A stretch of DNA of 64,000 nucleotides from an uncultured Flavobacteriales bacterium (lineage in GTDB: Bacteria > Bacteroidota > Bacteroidia > Flavobacteriales_E > Vicingaceae): NCBI GenBank assembly GCA_905479995.1, contig CAJQON010000006.1, positions 1-64,000 on the forward strand, given 5' to 3'. The position numbers and the translations under genes are program-made. The notes beneath the pieces were generated by a model that saw nothing but the letters and a program-made list of their open reading frames with translations, was not told the origin of the DNA and did not search any database. This document shows, in pieces, positions 26,793 through 35,465 of this stretch; within the stretch, counting starts at the first letter, position 1; each line of letters starts with the position of its first letter.

Positions 26793-27854
26793 TTAATCAC
26801 AGCTTTGTTGAACAAACAGTTTTCCGTTTTTCAATCCTAAAGAAGCAGCTTTACTCCAGTCTTCACAGGCTTTATTTTCTTCTCGTAACATTTCTCGGGC
26901 AATTCCTCTGTTTAAATAAGCAGCTGCATTGTTTTTATTTAATACAATTGCTTTGTTACAATCTTCAATCGCTTCTTTGTATTGTTTTAACTTAAATTTT
27001 GCAGCAGCTCTATTGCTAAACGAAAAATCATAGCTTGCTTTTAATCTTATTGCATCGTTAAAATCTTTAATAGCACCAGTGTAATCTCCTTTTTCGTATT
27101 TGGCTAAACCTCTATTATTGTAAGCAAGGTAATCATCAGATTTTAAGGCAATTGCTTTGGTATAATTTGATATTGCTTTATCATACTCTTTGTTGTTTCT
27201 TAATGCACTTCCTAAATTGGTGTAAACAAATGGTAGTTTTTTATCCAATAACAATGCTTTTCCATAATCTTTAATTGCGCCTTGGTAATTGTTTAATTGA
27301 CGTTTAGAGCTTCCTCTATCATTATAAGCATAAGTGTAATTGGGTTTGTTTTTAATGGCGTTGTCATAATCTACAATAGCTTTTTCGTATTTTCCTTCTA
27401 AAAATAACATTCCACCTCTATAGTAATAAGCTTGAGCGTTCGTTTTATCAACTCTTATTGCATCGTTAAAATTTTGAAAGGCTTGTTCCGGTTTATTAAG
27501 TTCTTGGTAAGACCTTCCTCTTAAAAAATAAGCATTATTGGTATCAGGGTTTAATTCAATAACCTTATTAAATTCAGTAATAGCATCATTAAACTTGTTT
27601 TGTTGATACATAATTGAACCTCTATTGAAGTAAGCTTTTCCAAAGGTTGGATTTAAAGCTATGGCTTGATTAAAATCTTCTAATGCTCCAGCTAAATCTT
27701 TTGCATTAAACTTTTCTATTCCAGCATTGTATAATTCTTGAGCCTTCATGCCATCTAGCGCTGTAGAGTCGCCAACATTAACTGCATCTTGAGCTCTTGT
27801 TGTTAAAGATGCAAATATGATACAGATACATGCAACTAGTTTTAATTTTTTCAT
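26793..27854 (-). CDS. exported tetratricopeptide repeat protein
   Basis: This 353-residue protein has a signal peptide (MKKLKLVACICIIFASLTTRAQ) followed by about nine tandem TPR units of 34 residues. They have the consensus A-x-x-x-Y-N-x-G-x-x-x-x-x-x-x-x-x-A-I-x-D (for example GALEDFNQAIALNPTFGKAY). TPR solenoids bind partner proteins. The gene is the first of a leftward run that continues into the PorE-like gene after 21 bases. Its role is therefore likely linked to that envelope complex, though the partner cannot be named from the sequence. Confidence 0.85.
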   Translation of the reverse strand: MKKLKLVACICIIFASLTTRAQDAVNVGDSTALDGMKAQELYNAGIEKFNAKDLAGALEDFNQAIALNPTFGKAYFNRGSIMYQQNKFNDAITEFNKVIELNPDTNNAYFLRGRSYQELNKPEQAFQNFNDAIRVDKTNAQAYYYRGGMLFLEGKYEKAIVDYDNAIKNKPNYTYAYNDRGSSKRQLNNYQGAIKDYGKALLLDKKLPFVYTNLGSALRNNKEYDKAISNYTKAIALKSDDYLAYNNRGLAKYEKGDYTGAIKDFNDAIRLKASYDFSFSNRAAAKFKLKQYKEAIEDCNKAIVLNKNNAAAYLNRGIAREMLREENKACEDWSKAASLGLKNGKLFVQQSCD

Positions 27855-27967
27855 AGACTATAATTGTGAATTCAGGAGCAAATTAGTCATTATTGATGTA
27901 TTTCAGTTTATCTTTAAATCTAAAGTTATTAAGAGTTAATAACACTTTAATTGCTCAATTATATTAA

Positions 27968-27975
27968 TATTTTTG
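27968..27975 (+). promoter_or_regulatory. putative -7 element TATTTTTG at the prmC start
   Basis: The octamer fits TAnnTTTG and lies only four bases before the prmC ATG at 27980. If used, the transcript would be leaderless or start within the gene. No TTG sits at the proper distance, so this may be chance in AT-rich DNA. Confidence 0.2.
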
Positions 27976-27979
27976 TTGT

Positions 27980-28843
27980 ATGAAAATGCCTGACAATACA
28001 ATTGCTTCTGCGGCCAATTATTTTAATGATGAATTAAATCACCTTTTCGATGAGTCGGAATTAAAGCAGCAATGGCATATTTTGGTAGATGTCTATTTTG
28101 GCATATCAAAATCAGACTTGCTTTTAGATAATGACAAACAGCTTTCTGAATCGGACTTATTAAAAATTATTTATGCCGTTAAAGCTTTAAAAGTAAATAA
28201 ACCCTTGGCCTATGTTTTAGGTCAATGGGAGTTTTATGGTATAAATTTTATGGTAAATGAACATACCTTGGTGCCAAGGCAGGAAACCGAAGAGTTGGTG
28301 GACTTAATTTTAAAAGAAAATAAGGAAACGAATATTTCTGTGTTAGACATTGGAACAGGCTCTGGTTGTATTGCAATTGCGCTTAAAAAAAATGGTTTGT
28401 ACAAAAATGTTTCTGCTTATGATATAAGTAAAGAAGCGTTGAATACAGCTAAACAAAATAGTGAAGTGAATGAGGTGGAAGTTAGCTTTAACGTTGTAGA
28501 TATATTACTCTGGGAAAAAGCTGATTTAGAGTGTAAAGTTGATGTGATTGTAAGTAACCCGCCATACATTACCATTACCGAAAAGGAATTGATGCATGAC
28601 AATGTGTTGGATTATGAACCTCACTTGGCCTTATTTGTAGCTGATAAAGAACCTCTAATTTTTTATGAGGCTATAGCTGATTTTGGATTGGAAAAACTAA
28701 TAAATAATGGAAAGATATACTTTGAAATTAATGAACAGTTTGGTGCTGAAGTGAAATCACTTTTAATAGATAAAGGCTATAAAAATGTTAATATTGTAAA
28801 AGATATTAATGATAAAGACAGAATAGTTTCTTGTAATCTTTAA
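27980..28843 (+). CDS. prmC: peptide chain release factor N5-glutamine methyltransferase
   Basis: This 287-residue enzyme methylates the glutamine of the GGQ motif in release factors 1 and 2. The N-terminal helical substrate domain (about 1-90) is followed by the Rossmann domain with LDIGTGSGCIAIAL and the catalytic NPPYIT motif. Length fits the family. A second ATG at codon 3 (MPDN) is an alternative start. The next gene, bshB1, begins four bases after the stop. The -7-like box at 27968 lies directly upstream. Confidence 0.95.
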   Translation: MKMPDNTIASAANYFNDELNHLFDESELKQQWHILVDVYFGISKSDLLLDNDKQLSESDLLKIIYAVKALKVNKPLAYVLGQWEFYGINFMVNEHTLVPRQETEELVDLILKENKETNISVLDIGTGSGCIAIALKKNGLYKNVSAYDISKEALNTAKQNSEVNEVEVSFNVVDILLWEKADLECKVDVIVSNPPYITITEKELMHDNVLDYEPHLALFVADKEPLIFYEAIADFGLEKLINNGKIYFEINEQFGAEVKSLLIDKGYKNVNIVKDINDKDRIVSCNL

Positions 28844-28847
28844 AATT

Positions 28848-29570
28848 ATGGAGTTAAAATTAGATATATTGGCAATAGGAGTTCATCCGGATGATGTGGA
28901 GTTGGGATGTAGTGGAACAATTTTAAAACACATTGCCCAAGGAAAAACCGTAGGTGTTTTAGATTTAACCAAAGGCGAATTAGGAAGTAGAGGAAGCGGA
29001 GAGTTAAGATTAATAGAAGCAGACAAAGCTGGAAAAATTTTAGGTTTAGCTGTTAGAGAAAACTTAGGTTATGCTGATGGATTTTTTAAAAACGATAAAG
29101 AACATCAATTGGGAATTGTTAAAATATTGAGAAAGTACCAACCCAAAGTAGTGATGGCTAATGCTCCTTTAGATAGGCATCCTGATCATGGAAGAGCAGC
29201 TCAATTGGTTACTGAAGCTTGTTTTTATGCTGGTTTAGTAAAAATAGAGACAGAACTAGATGGTGTTATTCAAGATGTTTGGAGACCAGAAGCAGTTTAC
29301 CATTATATTCAAGATAGATTCTTAAAACCCGATTTTGTTGTAGATGTAACTGAACACGTAGATAAAAAGATGGAAGCCATTATGGCATTTAGCTCACAAT
29401 TTTACAATCCGGATTCTGAATTACCAGAAACTCCTATTTCGAGTAAAAAGTTTTTGAATTTTGTAAAAGCTCGTATGGCAAATTTTGGTCGAGATATTGG
29501 TGCTGAATATGCTGAAGGATTTACAGTAGAAAGAGTAGTAGGTGTAGAAGATGTTACTCAACTAAAATAG
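28848..29570 (+). CDS. bshB1: bacillithiol biosynthesis deacetylase BshB1
   Basis: This 240-residue LmbE-like zinc deacetylase removes the acetyl group from N-acetylglucosaminyl malate, the second step of bacillithiol synthesis. The zinc and catalytic motif is AIGVHPDDVELGCSGT, followed by APLDRHPDHGRAAQLV with the second zinc ligand. The PFAM-type GLGYADGFF and KFLNFVKARM regions are also conserved. It follows prmC by four bases. Bacillithiol in Bacteroidota is known; the partner genes bshA and bshC are not in this window. Confidence 0.93.
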   Translation: MELKLDILAIGVHPDDVELGCSGTILKHIAQGKTVGVLDLTKGELGSRGSGELRLIEADKAGKILGLAVRENLGYADGFFKNDKEHQLGIVKILRKYQPKVVMANAPLDRHPDHGRAAQLVTEACFYAGLVKIETELDGVIQDVWRPEAVYHYIQDRFLKPDFVVDVTEHVDKKMEAIMAFSSQFYNPDSELPETPISSKKFLNFVKARMANFGRDIGAEYAEGFTVERVVGVEDVTQLK

Positions 29571-29574
29571 TTAA

Positions 29575-30381
29575 CTATAGTTTTTGAGCACTTAGTTTCA
29601 TACTAAATGATTTGCTAGGTGTTATACTTAACGGATTTATCGTGTTTAACGGTTTTTCGCAGTACATGGCACACAAAGTATTAGAAACTCCGTAAAGTTT
29701 ACTCCTCTTATCTTGTGGAGTGCCATCAATAATTCCTTTTAAAACATCCCATCGTATGTTTTTTAAATCTCTAGAATAGTCGTGCCAAATAATAATAGAG
29801 TTTTCGTCTTTTAATAGTTTAAAAGCAATTTCAGTATCATTTACAACGCTATCGTAACGATGGTCACCATCAATAAATACCAAATCACACTTTCCGTAAT
29901 ATGAAGAAAAATCAAAATCAAAAGAATTGCCTCTAAGATGGGTTACATTTTTAAGGTTTTTAGAATAAAGTCCTTGTTGGTTTAAGTATTCAGTATTGTA
30001 ACCTAAGTTAGATAACGCATTGTTAGATAAGTTTAGGGTGTAGCATTTATCAGCATGCTCAGCAACATTACTTACAGATTCACCTCTCCATGTTCCAATT
30101 TCAAAATAGGTGCAATTATCAATTTTTCTTGACAAGGCTTTTAATAAACCAATATCGGTAATAAGAGACCCACCATACAAAGAGGAGTAGGGACTTATAG
30201 TTTCATTAAAATCAGGAAATAGTTCAATAAAATCAACCAATGGTAAGCCGTTAATAAAGCTTGATTCTAACTTTATAACTTCCTCTTTTAAAGCACTATC
30301 GGCTTCAATAATAGTGTTGAGCACATAAGGCTTTTTTACAATTATTTTAAGGGCTTTTATGAATTTGGAAAGTTTACTCAT
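29575..30381 (-). CDS. class I SAM-dependent methyltransferase
   Basis: This 268-residue protein has a Rossmann methyltransferase core with YFEIGTWRGESVSNVA (SAM motif I) and CDLVFIDGDHRYDSV (motif II and III). A short WHDYSRD follows. The FIDGDH pattern is typical of the Methyltransf_24 type, often in surface-polysaccharide loci. It is the last gene of the operon with the flippase and glycosyltransferase and is convergent with bshB1. The likely substrate is a sugar or polysaccharide precursor, which is inferred from neighbours. Confidence 0.75.
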   Translation of the reverse strand: MSKLSKFIKALKIIVKKPYVLNTIIEADSALKEEVIKLESSFINGLPLVDFIELFPDFNETISPYSSLYGGSLITDIGLLKALSRKIDNCTYFEIGTWRGESVSNVAEHADKCYTLNLSNNALSNLGYNTEYLNQQGLYSKNLKNVTHLRGNSFDFDFSSYYGKCDLVFIDGDHRYDSVVNDTEIAFKLLKDENSIIIWHDYSRDLKNIRWDVLKGIIDGTPQDKRSKLYGVSNTLCAMYCEKPLNTINPLSITPSKSFSMKLSAQKL

Positions 30382-30399
30382 GCTATAACTAAGCGGCTA

Positions 30400-31671
30400 T
30401 TAATCTAATTTTGATAGGTAATTTCTGAAGGCAAGATAAGATAACAATCCTGAAATCCATAATAATATGGTGGTTGAATATGCAGCTCCAATAATGCCAT
30501 ACTCATCTACAAAATAGATGTTGAGCAACACGTCTAAAACTAAAACTACACAAGAAATTAAGGTGTTTGTTTTGGCCCAGCCAACTGCTGTTATAATGTT
30601 TCCGAATGGGATTCTAAAAATAAATGCGCCTACCAAACCAATTGCAAATACAGTAATTAAAGGGCCAATTTCGCTGTATTGTTCTCCAAAAAAAGATAAG
30701 ATGATTGGTGTAGAAAAATGAAGAATTATTAATAGTGCAATGGAAATGATGGAAAATAACTTGATGTAATTGGCAGCATATTTTTTTAAGAAGATCTTGT
30801 TTTTATACTGTTGTGTAATTTTGATTAAATCCGTTTTCATTACGCCTGAAGGAATAAACAATAGGGCCATAGGAATTAAACTTGCTGCTTTATAAAGCGC
30901 AACACTATCCGGGTTTTTTATAATAAACCCAATGGTTAAGATATCTACAGAGAAAATAAGCTGAGAAACGAGTCCACCCATACTGGTGTAGATGCCATAA
31001 CTCCAGATAGACTTTTTAAGGGACTTGGAATAGTTTGGGTTGGTGATGTTTAACAGCATTTTGTTTTTTACAATAATATAAACTGCTACAACTAATGGGC
31101 TAAACACCAGTGCCAACACATAGCCAGTTCCTCCTAAAAAGTAGGTGAGCAACAATCCAGAAACAAGCAATACAACACTCTGACTAATTTCAATGTAGGC
31201 AAAGAGTTTGTTTATGTTGTAAATTCGGTAGTATATTTTAACCATTTCTAAAATGAAAAGGTTGATGATAAGAACACTGATTTGTAGCAAATAATTGTAG
31301 CTGTTTGGAAGTGTTTTGACTAGCAATGGTGCCAGTACAATTATCAATAAAACAAGTACTATTGAAGCAATAATTCCTCTATAAAAAACGAATTTAAACA
31401 ACTGCTGTTTTTTTGTTTGCGAATCTTGTATTGCTCCATATCTGTTTAGGCTCTGGAAAATTCCAAAACCTGCAAAAGGAGTAATAAAACTTATAATGTT
31501 ATAAGCATAAGCAATAGATCCAAATTCAGATTTTGTAAGGAAATTGATAACAAATAGAGACAAGACAAAACCAAAAACGCGGTTAATTATTATGGCCGAA
31601 AATACATAGCCGCCTTTTCGTTTAAAAAAACCCGAAATAAAATCTTTAATGCTATTTAGTTCGCTATTCAT
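30400..31671 (-). CDS. polysaccharide flippase (MATE/Wzx-like)
   Basis: This 423-residue membrane protein has about twelve hydrophobic helices and the general signature of the polysaccharide-biosynthesis flippase family (N-terminal GYVFSAIIINRVFGFVLSLF, middle KTDLIKITQQYKNKIFLKK). Such proteins move lipid-linked oligosaccharides across the inner membrane. The ATG overlaps the glycosyltransferase stop by four bases, indicating translational coupling. Gene order is glycosyltransferase, flippase, methyltransferase. No Wzy polymerase or initiating glycosyltransferase is present nearby. Confidence 0.85.
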   Translation of the reverse strand: MNSELNSIKDFISGFFKRKGGYVFSAIIINRVFGFVLSLFVINFLTKSEFGSIAYAYNIISFITPFAGFGIFQSLNRYGAIQDSQTKKQQLFKFVFYRGIIASIVLVLLIIVLAPLLVKTLPNSYNYLLQISVLIINLFILEMVKIYYRIYNINKLFAYIEISQSVVLLVSGLLLTYFLGGTGYVLALVFSPLVVAVYIIVKNKMLLNITNPNYSKSLKKSIWSYGIYTSMGGLVSQLIFSVDILTIGFIIKNPDSVALYKAASLIPMALLFIPSGVMKTDLIKITQQYKNKIFLKKYAANYIKLFSIISIALLIILHFSTPIILSFFGEQYSEIGPLITVFAIGLVGAFIFRIPFGNIITAVGWAKTNTLISCVVLVLDVLLNIYFVDEYGIIGAAYSTTILLWISGLLSYLAFRNYLSKLD

Positions 31672-32840
31672 TCTAATAAAACGGAATGGTAGGCATTGTT
31701 TAGTTGCTTACCAACTTTGTTTATGCCGTATTTCTCTATAGCACCTATGCTTAAGTTGGCAATATTGTAGTTGCTGTAGTTTGTTATCATGCTATTTAAT
31801 GCAGTTTCCAATGCTTTTTCGTCTTTGGCTTTTACCAAGATACCGTTGCTAGAAACAATCATTTCATCTATTCCCCCAACATTTGAAGAGACAACAGGAA
31901 GCCCCATAATAAGTGCTTCGCTAATTACCACAGGTAAGTTTTCGTAATTGCTAAAAAGTAGAAAAACATCGTTTTTATTCATTAATTGGGCTACTTCCTC
32001 CGTGGTTTTTTCGGTTTCAAGTTGAAGTACTCCTTCAGGAATATTAAGTGCTTTGGCTTTCTCTTTATAAATTTCTACATCACCATCACCAGCAATAGTG
32101 AGTTTAAAATCGGTTCTATTATTGCTTAAGCTTTTAATGGTGTTTAATATGCCACTTATGTTTTTGTGATCGTCTTTAAGGTGCGATAAATGGAGTATTC
32201 GTAAGCATTCTTTGTTGTAAGTTTTGTTTTGATCTATCTTAAAATTAGCGGTGTTTACAACGTTTGGAATAACTTCAAATTTGTTTTGAACTCCAAAACG
32301 CTCCATATTGCTTTGCAAGTTTTTAGAAACCGGACAAATTAAACTTGCGTTAGCAGTAATTTTTTTAATAAAGTATTTTTCTATAGCACTAAAACGGTGA
32401 TTCGAGATACTCAAAAAGCCTGTCCAATGTTCTGTAATAATATAAGGGATATTGAATTTTCTTTTTAAATGTAAAGCAAAAATTCCAGCAGGGTAGGTTA
32501 CATTTAAATGAACCAAATCAATAGTGTTTATTTGCTTTTTTATTTCATTAAAAGCGAGTAGGTGAGCGGCTCTTCTTCTTTTTAGCTTTTTAAATTGACT
32601 CATTGGAGAGTTGCTGTTTATCTTCTTGTAATAAACAATTACTTCATTAACATTGTTTACAATCTGTTGTTCTAAAACAAAGGTTTTATCTTGATTTGCG
32701 GCAATAATGTGAATGGCCGAAATGTTAGCATAAGCAGCAACCGAACGAGCATGTTGTTGGATGAAATTGCCATTTTTTGGTTTCAATTTGTTGGGGTACC
32801 AAGAGGCTAGGAAAATGATATTTAGTTTTTTAAGGTCCAA
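31668..32840 (-). CDS. GT4-family glycosyltransferase
   Basis: This 390-residue retaining glycosyltransferase has an N-terminal Rossmann half that starts NIIFLASWYPNKLKPKNGNF. The GT4 C-terminal half has VIPNVVNTANF, LRILHLSHLKDDHKNI, FSNYENLPVVISEALIMG and LPVVSSNVGGIDEMI. The EX7E-type motif sits in PVVISEALIMGLPVV. It would add a sugar to a lipid-linked glycan. It is first in the leftward operon with the flippase and methyltransferase. Donor and acceptor are unknown. The 332-base region upstream is described separately. Confidence 0.9.
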   Translation of the reverse strand: MDLKKLNIIFLASWYPNKLKPKNGNFIQQHARSVAAYANISAIHIIAANQDKTFVLEQQIVNNVNEVIVYYKKINSNSPMSQFKKLKRRRAAHLLAFNEIKKQINTIDLVHLNVTYPAGIFALHLKRKFNIPYIITEHWTGFLSISNHRFSAIEKYFIKKITANASLICPVSKNLQSNMERFGVQNKFEVIPNVVNTANFKIDQNKTYNKECLRILHLSHLKDDHKNISGILNTIKSLSNNRTDFKLTIAGDGDVEIYKEKAKALNIPEGVLQLETEKTTEEVAQLMNKNDVFLLFSNYENLPVVISEALIMGLPVVSSNVGGIDEMIVSSNGILVKAKDEKALETALNSMITNYSNYNIANLSIGAIEKYGINKVGKQLNNAYHSVLLE

Positions 32841-33172
32841 TTAATCGAGCTAATTCTGCTAATTTATGAAATCTGAACTATACATACGATAGCGCTTAAG
32901 GAATATTGTGAGGTAAGCATTGTTTATAATGCTTTAGTAAATGTATGTTTTCTTTTTAAACGATCTATTAGGTAGTTGTTGATCCGTTAGAACCAACATT
33001 TTAATAAATAAAACCCATTTTTTTTAGGAAGAGGCTTAAATAATCAAATTCAAGTTTATAATTCTGAAAAATAGCGATAAAGACTAGAGTCTTGGATTTA
33101 TTAGACTTAATACGCTATTCTTTTTAATCATTATATTTTTTTAAAATGAATGATAGGTCTTTTTTTTGGGTT
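32841..33172. other. long AT-rich intergenic region with nested inverted repeats
   Basis: No convincing ORF occurs in these 332 bases, the longest gene-free stretch of the window. An outer pair AATAGCG (33070-33076) and CGCTATT (33113-33119) encloses a perfect palindrome, AAGACT-AG-AGTCTT (33080-33093). The flanks are T-rich, for example the run of T near 33163-33170. It lies between the glycosyltransferase start and the methyltransferase end, both on the minus strand, and may hold a promoter, terminator or structured leader. Nothing else is recognised. Confidence 0.4.
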
Positions 33173-33793
33173 TTATTTCTTTTTAAGCAAAAACCAAGTA
33201 ATATCATCTTGAGGGAATGCTTTATCACGTTTATAAGCAAAACCGTAATCAATCAATTCTAAATCGTCATAAGTTTCTAGTAATTCGCCAGCAAAATCTC
33301 TTTTAAACAGGCGATCATCATGGCCTCTATAGCTAACAGTTGTAGGAGAAGGGTTGTAGTATTCAGCTACCAAAATATACTTGTTACTTGAGTTATACAA
33401 TTTTTCATAAACAGTTGGAAGCATATCTGGGTTTATATGTATTAAAACTCCTTTTATAAGAGAAACATCAAACTTTTTAGTTGGGTTATAATTAAAAATT
33501 GAATCGTTAAATACATTTTCTTTCCCTATAAAATTAGAAAGCTCTTCTGCTGCGGTTTTGTTTATTTCTACTCCTGATAGTTCTATATTTGGAAAAAGAA
33601 GTTTAATTGCTCTTAAATTCATACCAACGTTTGGACCGAACTCAATTATACTACTAGGTCTGCCTAGTTGATTGAATGCTTTAGAAAAAAAATTTAAATT
33701 AGAAGCTAAGTATTCTTCACTCTTGTTTCGGCTAATGTAATCGGTTCCAAATGTTCCTGCCCAAAATTTTTCTTGCTCTGTTTTAAAGTCCAT
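33173..33793 (-). CDS. pseudaminic-acid-type SAM methyltransferase
   Basis: This 206-residue methyltransferase resembles the pseudaminic acid biosynthesis-associated methylase family. Visible segments are FWAGTFGTDYISRN at the start, SSIIEFGPNVGMNLRAI as SAM motif I, KGVLIHINPDMLPTVYEKL and EYYNPSPTTVSYRGHDDRLF. There are no pseudaminic acid synthesis genes (pseB, pseC, pseF, pseI) in the window, so the target may be another sugar or amino-sugar intermediate. The gene stands alone between a long intergenic region and an exported hypothetical gene. Confidence 0.75.
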   Translation of the reverse strand: MDFKTEQEKFWAGTFGTDYISRNKSEEYLASNLNFFSKAFNQLGRPSSIIEFGPNVGMNLRAIKLLFPNIELSGVEINKTAAEELSNFIGKENVFNDSIFNYNPTKKFDVSLIKGVLIHINPDMLPTVYEKLYNSSNKYILVAEYYNPSPTTVSYRGHDDRLFKRDFAGELLETYDDLELIDYGFAYKRDKAFPQDDITWFLLKKK

Positions 33794-33889
33794 GTATATT
33801 ATGTTTTTACTTGTTTATTAAATTCGTTCCTAAACTTCACCTTTCGTCACTAATTTTTAATTAGTCCTTAAAAGTATAAATTGTTAGGG

Positions 33890-34492
33890 TTAGTTTTTTA
33901 TGTTAGTAGCAATTTTTGTTTGTTTAATAATCAATTCAACTATTTCTGGGTTATTTGGGTAATCAGCTTTTAAGTTTTCTGGGGTTACTACTTTTAACAT
34001 TGAATTTGCATCAATAGAATAGAAGTAATGGTAACCGTCAACTAATAATAACGAACCAGAAACTGAAACTAAAGCTGATAAGATATTGGTTAATGGATCT
34101 TTACTTTCCTTAATAGGCGATTGATCACTAAGCATGCTATAAACAGTAGCTTCATTGTCATATATTATTTTGAAGTACGGTTGCCATTCCCAATTTAAAT
34201 CTTTTTGCTTGTAGTTGCCATAATACCTGTAAAGCTGACCTCTTTTTTTATATCCCCAAATATCACCTGGTTTATAGGTCGTTTTAGTGTCATTAATTTT
34301 TGTTTTTAGCCTAAATAATCCCGCTGGAATGGTAAAATTTATATTGTCCTTATTGGTATGGTCTACGGTTACATAAGGTGTATTGGTAGTGTATTCGTTA
34401 TAAGTTAAGAATATAAAAGACTTTGTAATGGTATCTTTTTGAGATAAGCCAAGGAGTGGAGTGAAAGCTAAGATACAAGCAATTATTTTCAT
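33890..34492 (-). CDS. exported hypothetical protein
   Basis: This 200-residue protein has a signal peptide (MKIIACILAFTPLLGLSQ). The mature part is rich in Asn, Tyr and Lys with aromatic strands (GYKKRGQLYRYYGNYKQKDL) and has no recognised domain. A hydrophobic stretch near residues 130-145 (LSALVSVSGSLLLVDG) could be a membrane or core segment. It lies among surface-glycan genes but is not clearly coupled to them. I see no family and cannot assign a function. Confidence 0.55.
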   Translation of the reverse strand: MKIIACILAFTPLLGLSQKDTITKSFIFLTYNEYTTNTPYVTVDHTNKDNINFTIPAGLFRLKTKINDTKTTYKPGDIWGYKKRGQLYRYYGNYKQKDLNWEWQPYFKIIYDNEATVYSMLSDQSPIKESKDPLTNILSALVSVSGSLLLVDGYHYFYSIDANSMLKVVTPENLKADYPNNPEIVELIIKQTKIATNIKN

Positions 34493-34666
34493 CCTTCTAA
34501 ATTACAAATTCCCAGTTAAATACAATACGCTGTGTCAACAGTTGAAGTAAATCTTCTCATAATGGTAAAATGAATTTTGTTTGAGAGGATGATTGGCTTT
34601 TAGGTTATTAATTTAAAGAGAGTTGGAAGTAGTTTTAAATTTCGAATCCAATTTCCTGGATATATT

Positions 34667-35389
34667 CTATTTTTTAAGACGTTTCATTATTCTCAAAAAT
34701 AAGCTTTCTTTTTTCTTCTTTTTTGTCACATTAAGCCTTAGTTGGGTGTTACTTTCATTTTCAATTTTTAATACTTTTAAAAATTCTTTGATATTGTCCT
34801 TCGGGTTATAATCAAAACATAGCACTTCATCAAAAACCTTAGAAAGTAAATTCTTTTTCCCATCATAATCAAGTAGCCATGAATCTTTTTTTGTGTAACG
34901 GTGAGATTCAGGATCATCTGAAGGTATTCCGCCCATCATTTTTTCATACGATTTAATATAACTTTTCTTATCTCTAAAACAACAAACAATAGTTACTTTA
35001 GATGAAAATGGTTTGAATAGGTTGAGTAGCTTTTCATATTCAATTTCAGAATTTAACAAATATAATCCTTCATTTGACCATATTATTTTGTCGCAATTCT
35101 CTTGAACTGCATTACTATAAATTCTCTCTATTTCTGCAGGAAGAGACTTGTCTAATTCGTTCAAGTATTCTATGCCTCTTGATTCAATAACTCTTCTTTT
35201 AGCACCAGATTTACGATCTTTCAACAGGGCGTAAACATTTAATATAATATGATTCGGTTTTTGATAATCTAAGATTTTATCTGTAAAATAAATTTTTTGC
35301 TCTTTAAGCTTCAATTTATTATTTAGTAAATACTTTTGGATTGAAGTTGTTGCCGTTTTATGTTGGCCTATATGTATTATTGTTTCCAT
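34667..35389 (-). CDS. sulfotransferase-like protein
   Basis: This 240-residue protein begins with METIIHIGQHKTATTSIQKYL, which is the PAPS 5'-phosphosulfate-binding loop of sulfotransferases (HKTATTSIQ). A later CCFRDKKSYIKSYEKMMG region resembles the 3'-phosphate-binding segment with Arg and Ser. The C-terminus ends in a strongly basic tail (KKKKKESLFLRIMKRLKK). It probably transfers sulfate from PAPS to a surface glycan. The PAPS-making enzymes are not in the window. It lies in the accessory glycan region. Confidence 0.75.
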   Translation of the reverse strand: METIIHIGQHKTATTSIQKYLLNNKLKLKEQKIYFTDKILDYQKPNHIILNVYALLKDRKSGAKRRVIESRGIEYLNELDKSLPAEIERIYSNAVQENCDKIIWSNEGLYLLNSEIEYEKLLNLFKPFSSKVTIVCCFRDKKSYIKSYEKMMGGIPSDDPESHRYTKKDSWLLDYDGKKNLLSKVFDEVLCFDYNPKDNIKEFLKVLKIENESNTQLRLNVTKKKKKESLFLRIMKRLKK

Positions 35390-35413
35390 ATTAATTTGTT
35401 ATAAATCGGTTAT

Positions 35414-35444
35414 AAAAAAGCCTCGCAATGCGAGGCTTTTTTTT
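35414..35444 (-). terminator. intrinsic terminator after fabG
   Basis: A stem GCCTCGC (35420-35426) and GCGAGGC (35430-35436) with loop AAT is flanked by A-run and T-run that extend it. It lies 22 bases beyond the fabG stop on the minus strand. It is GC-rich relative to its surroundings and would act in both directions. Confidence 0.8.
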
Positions 35445-35465
35445 ATTGTGTTTTTTAAAAAAAAA

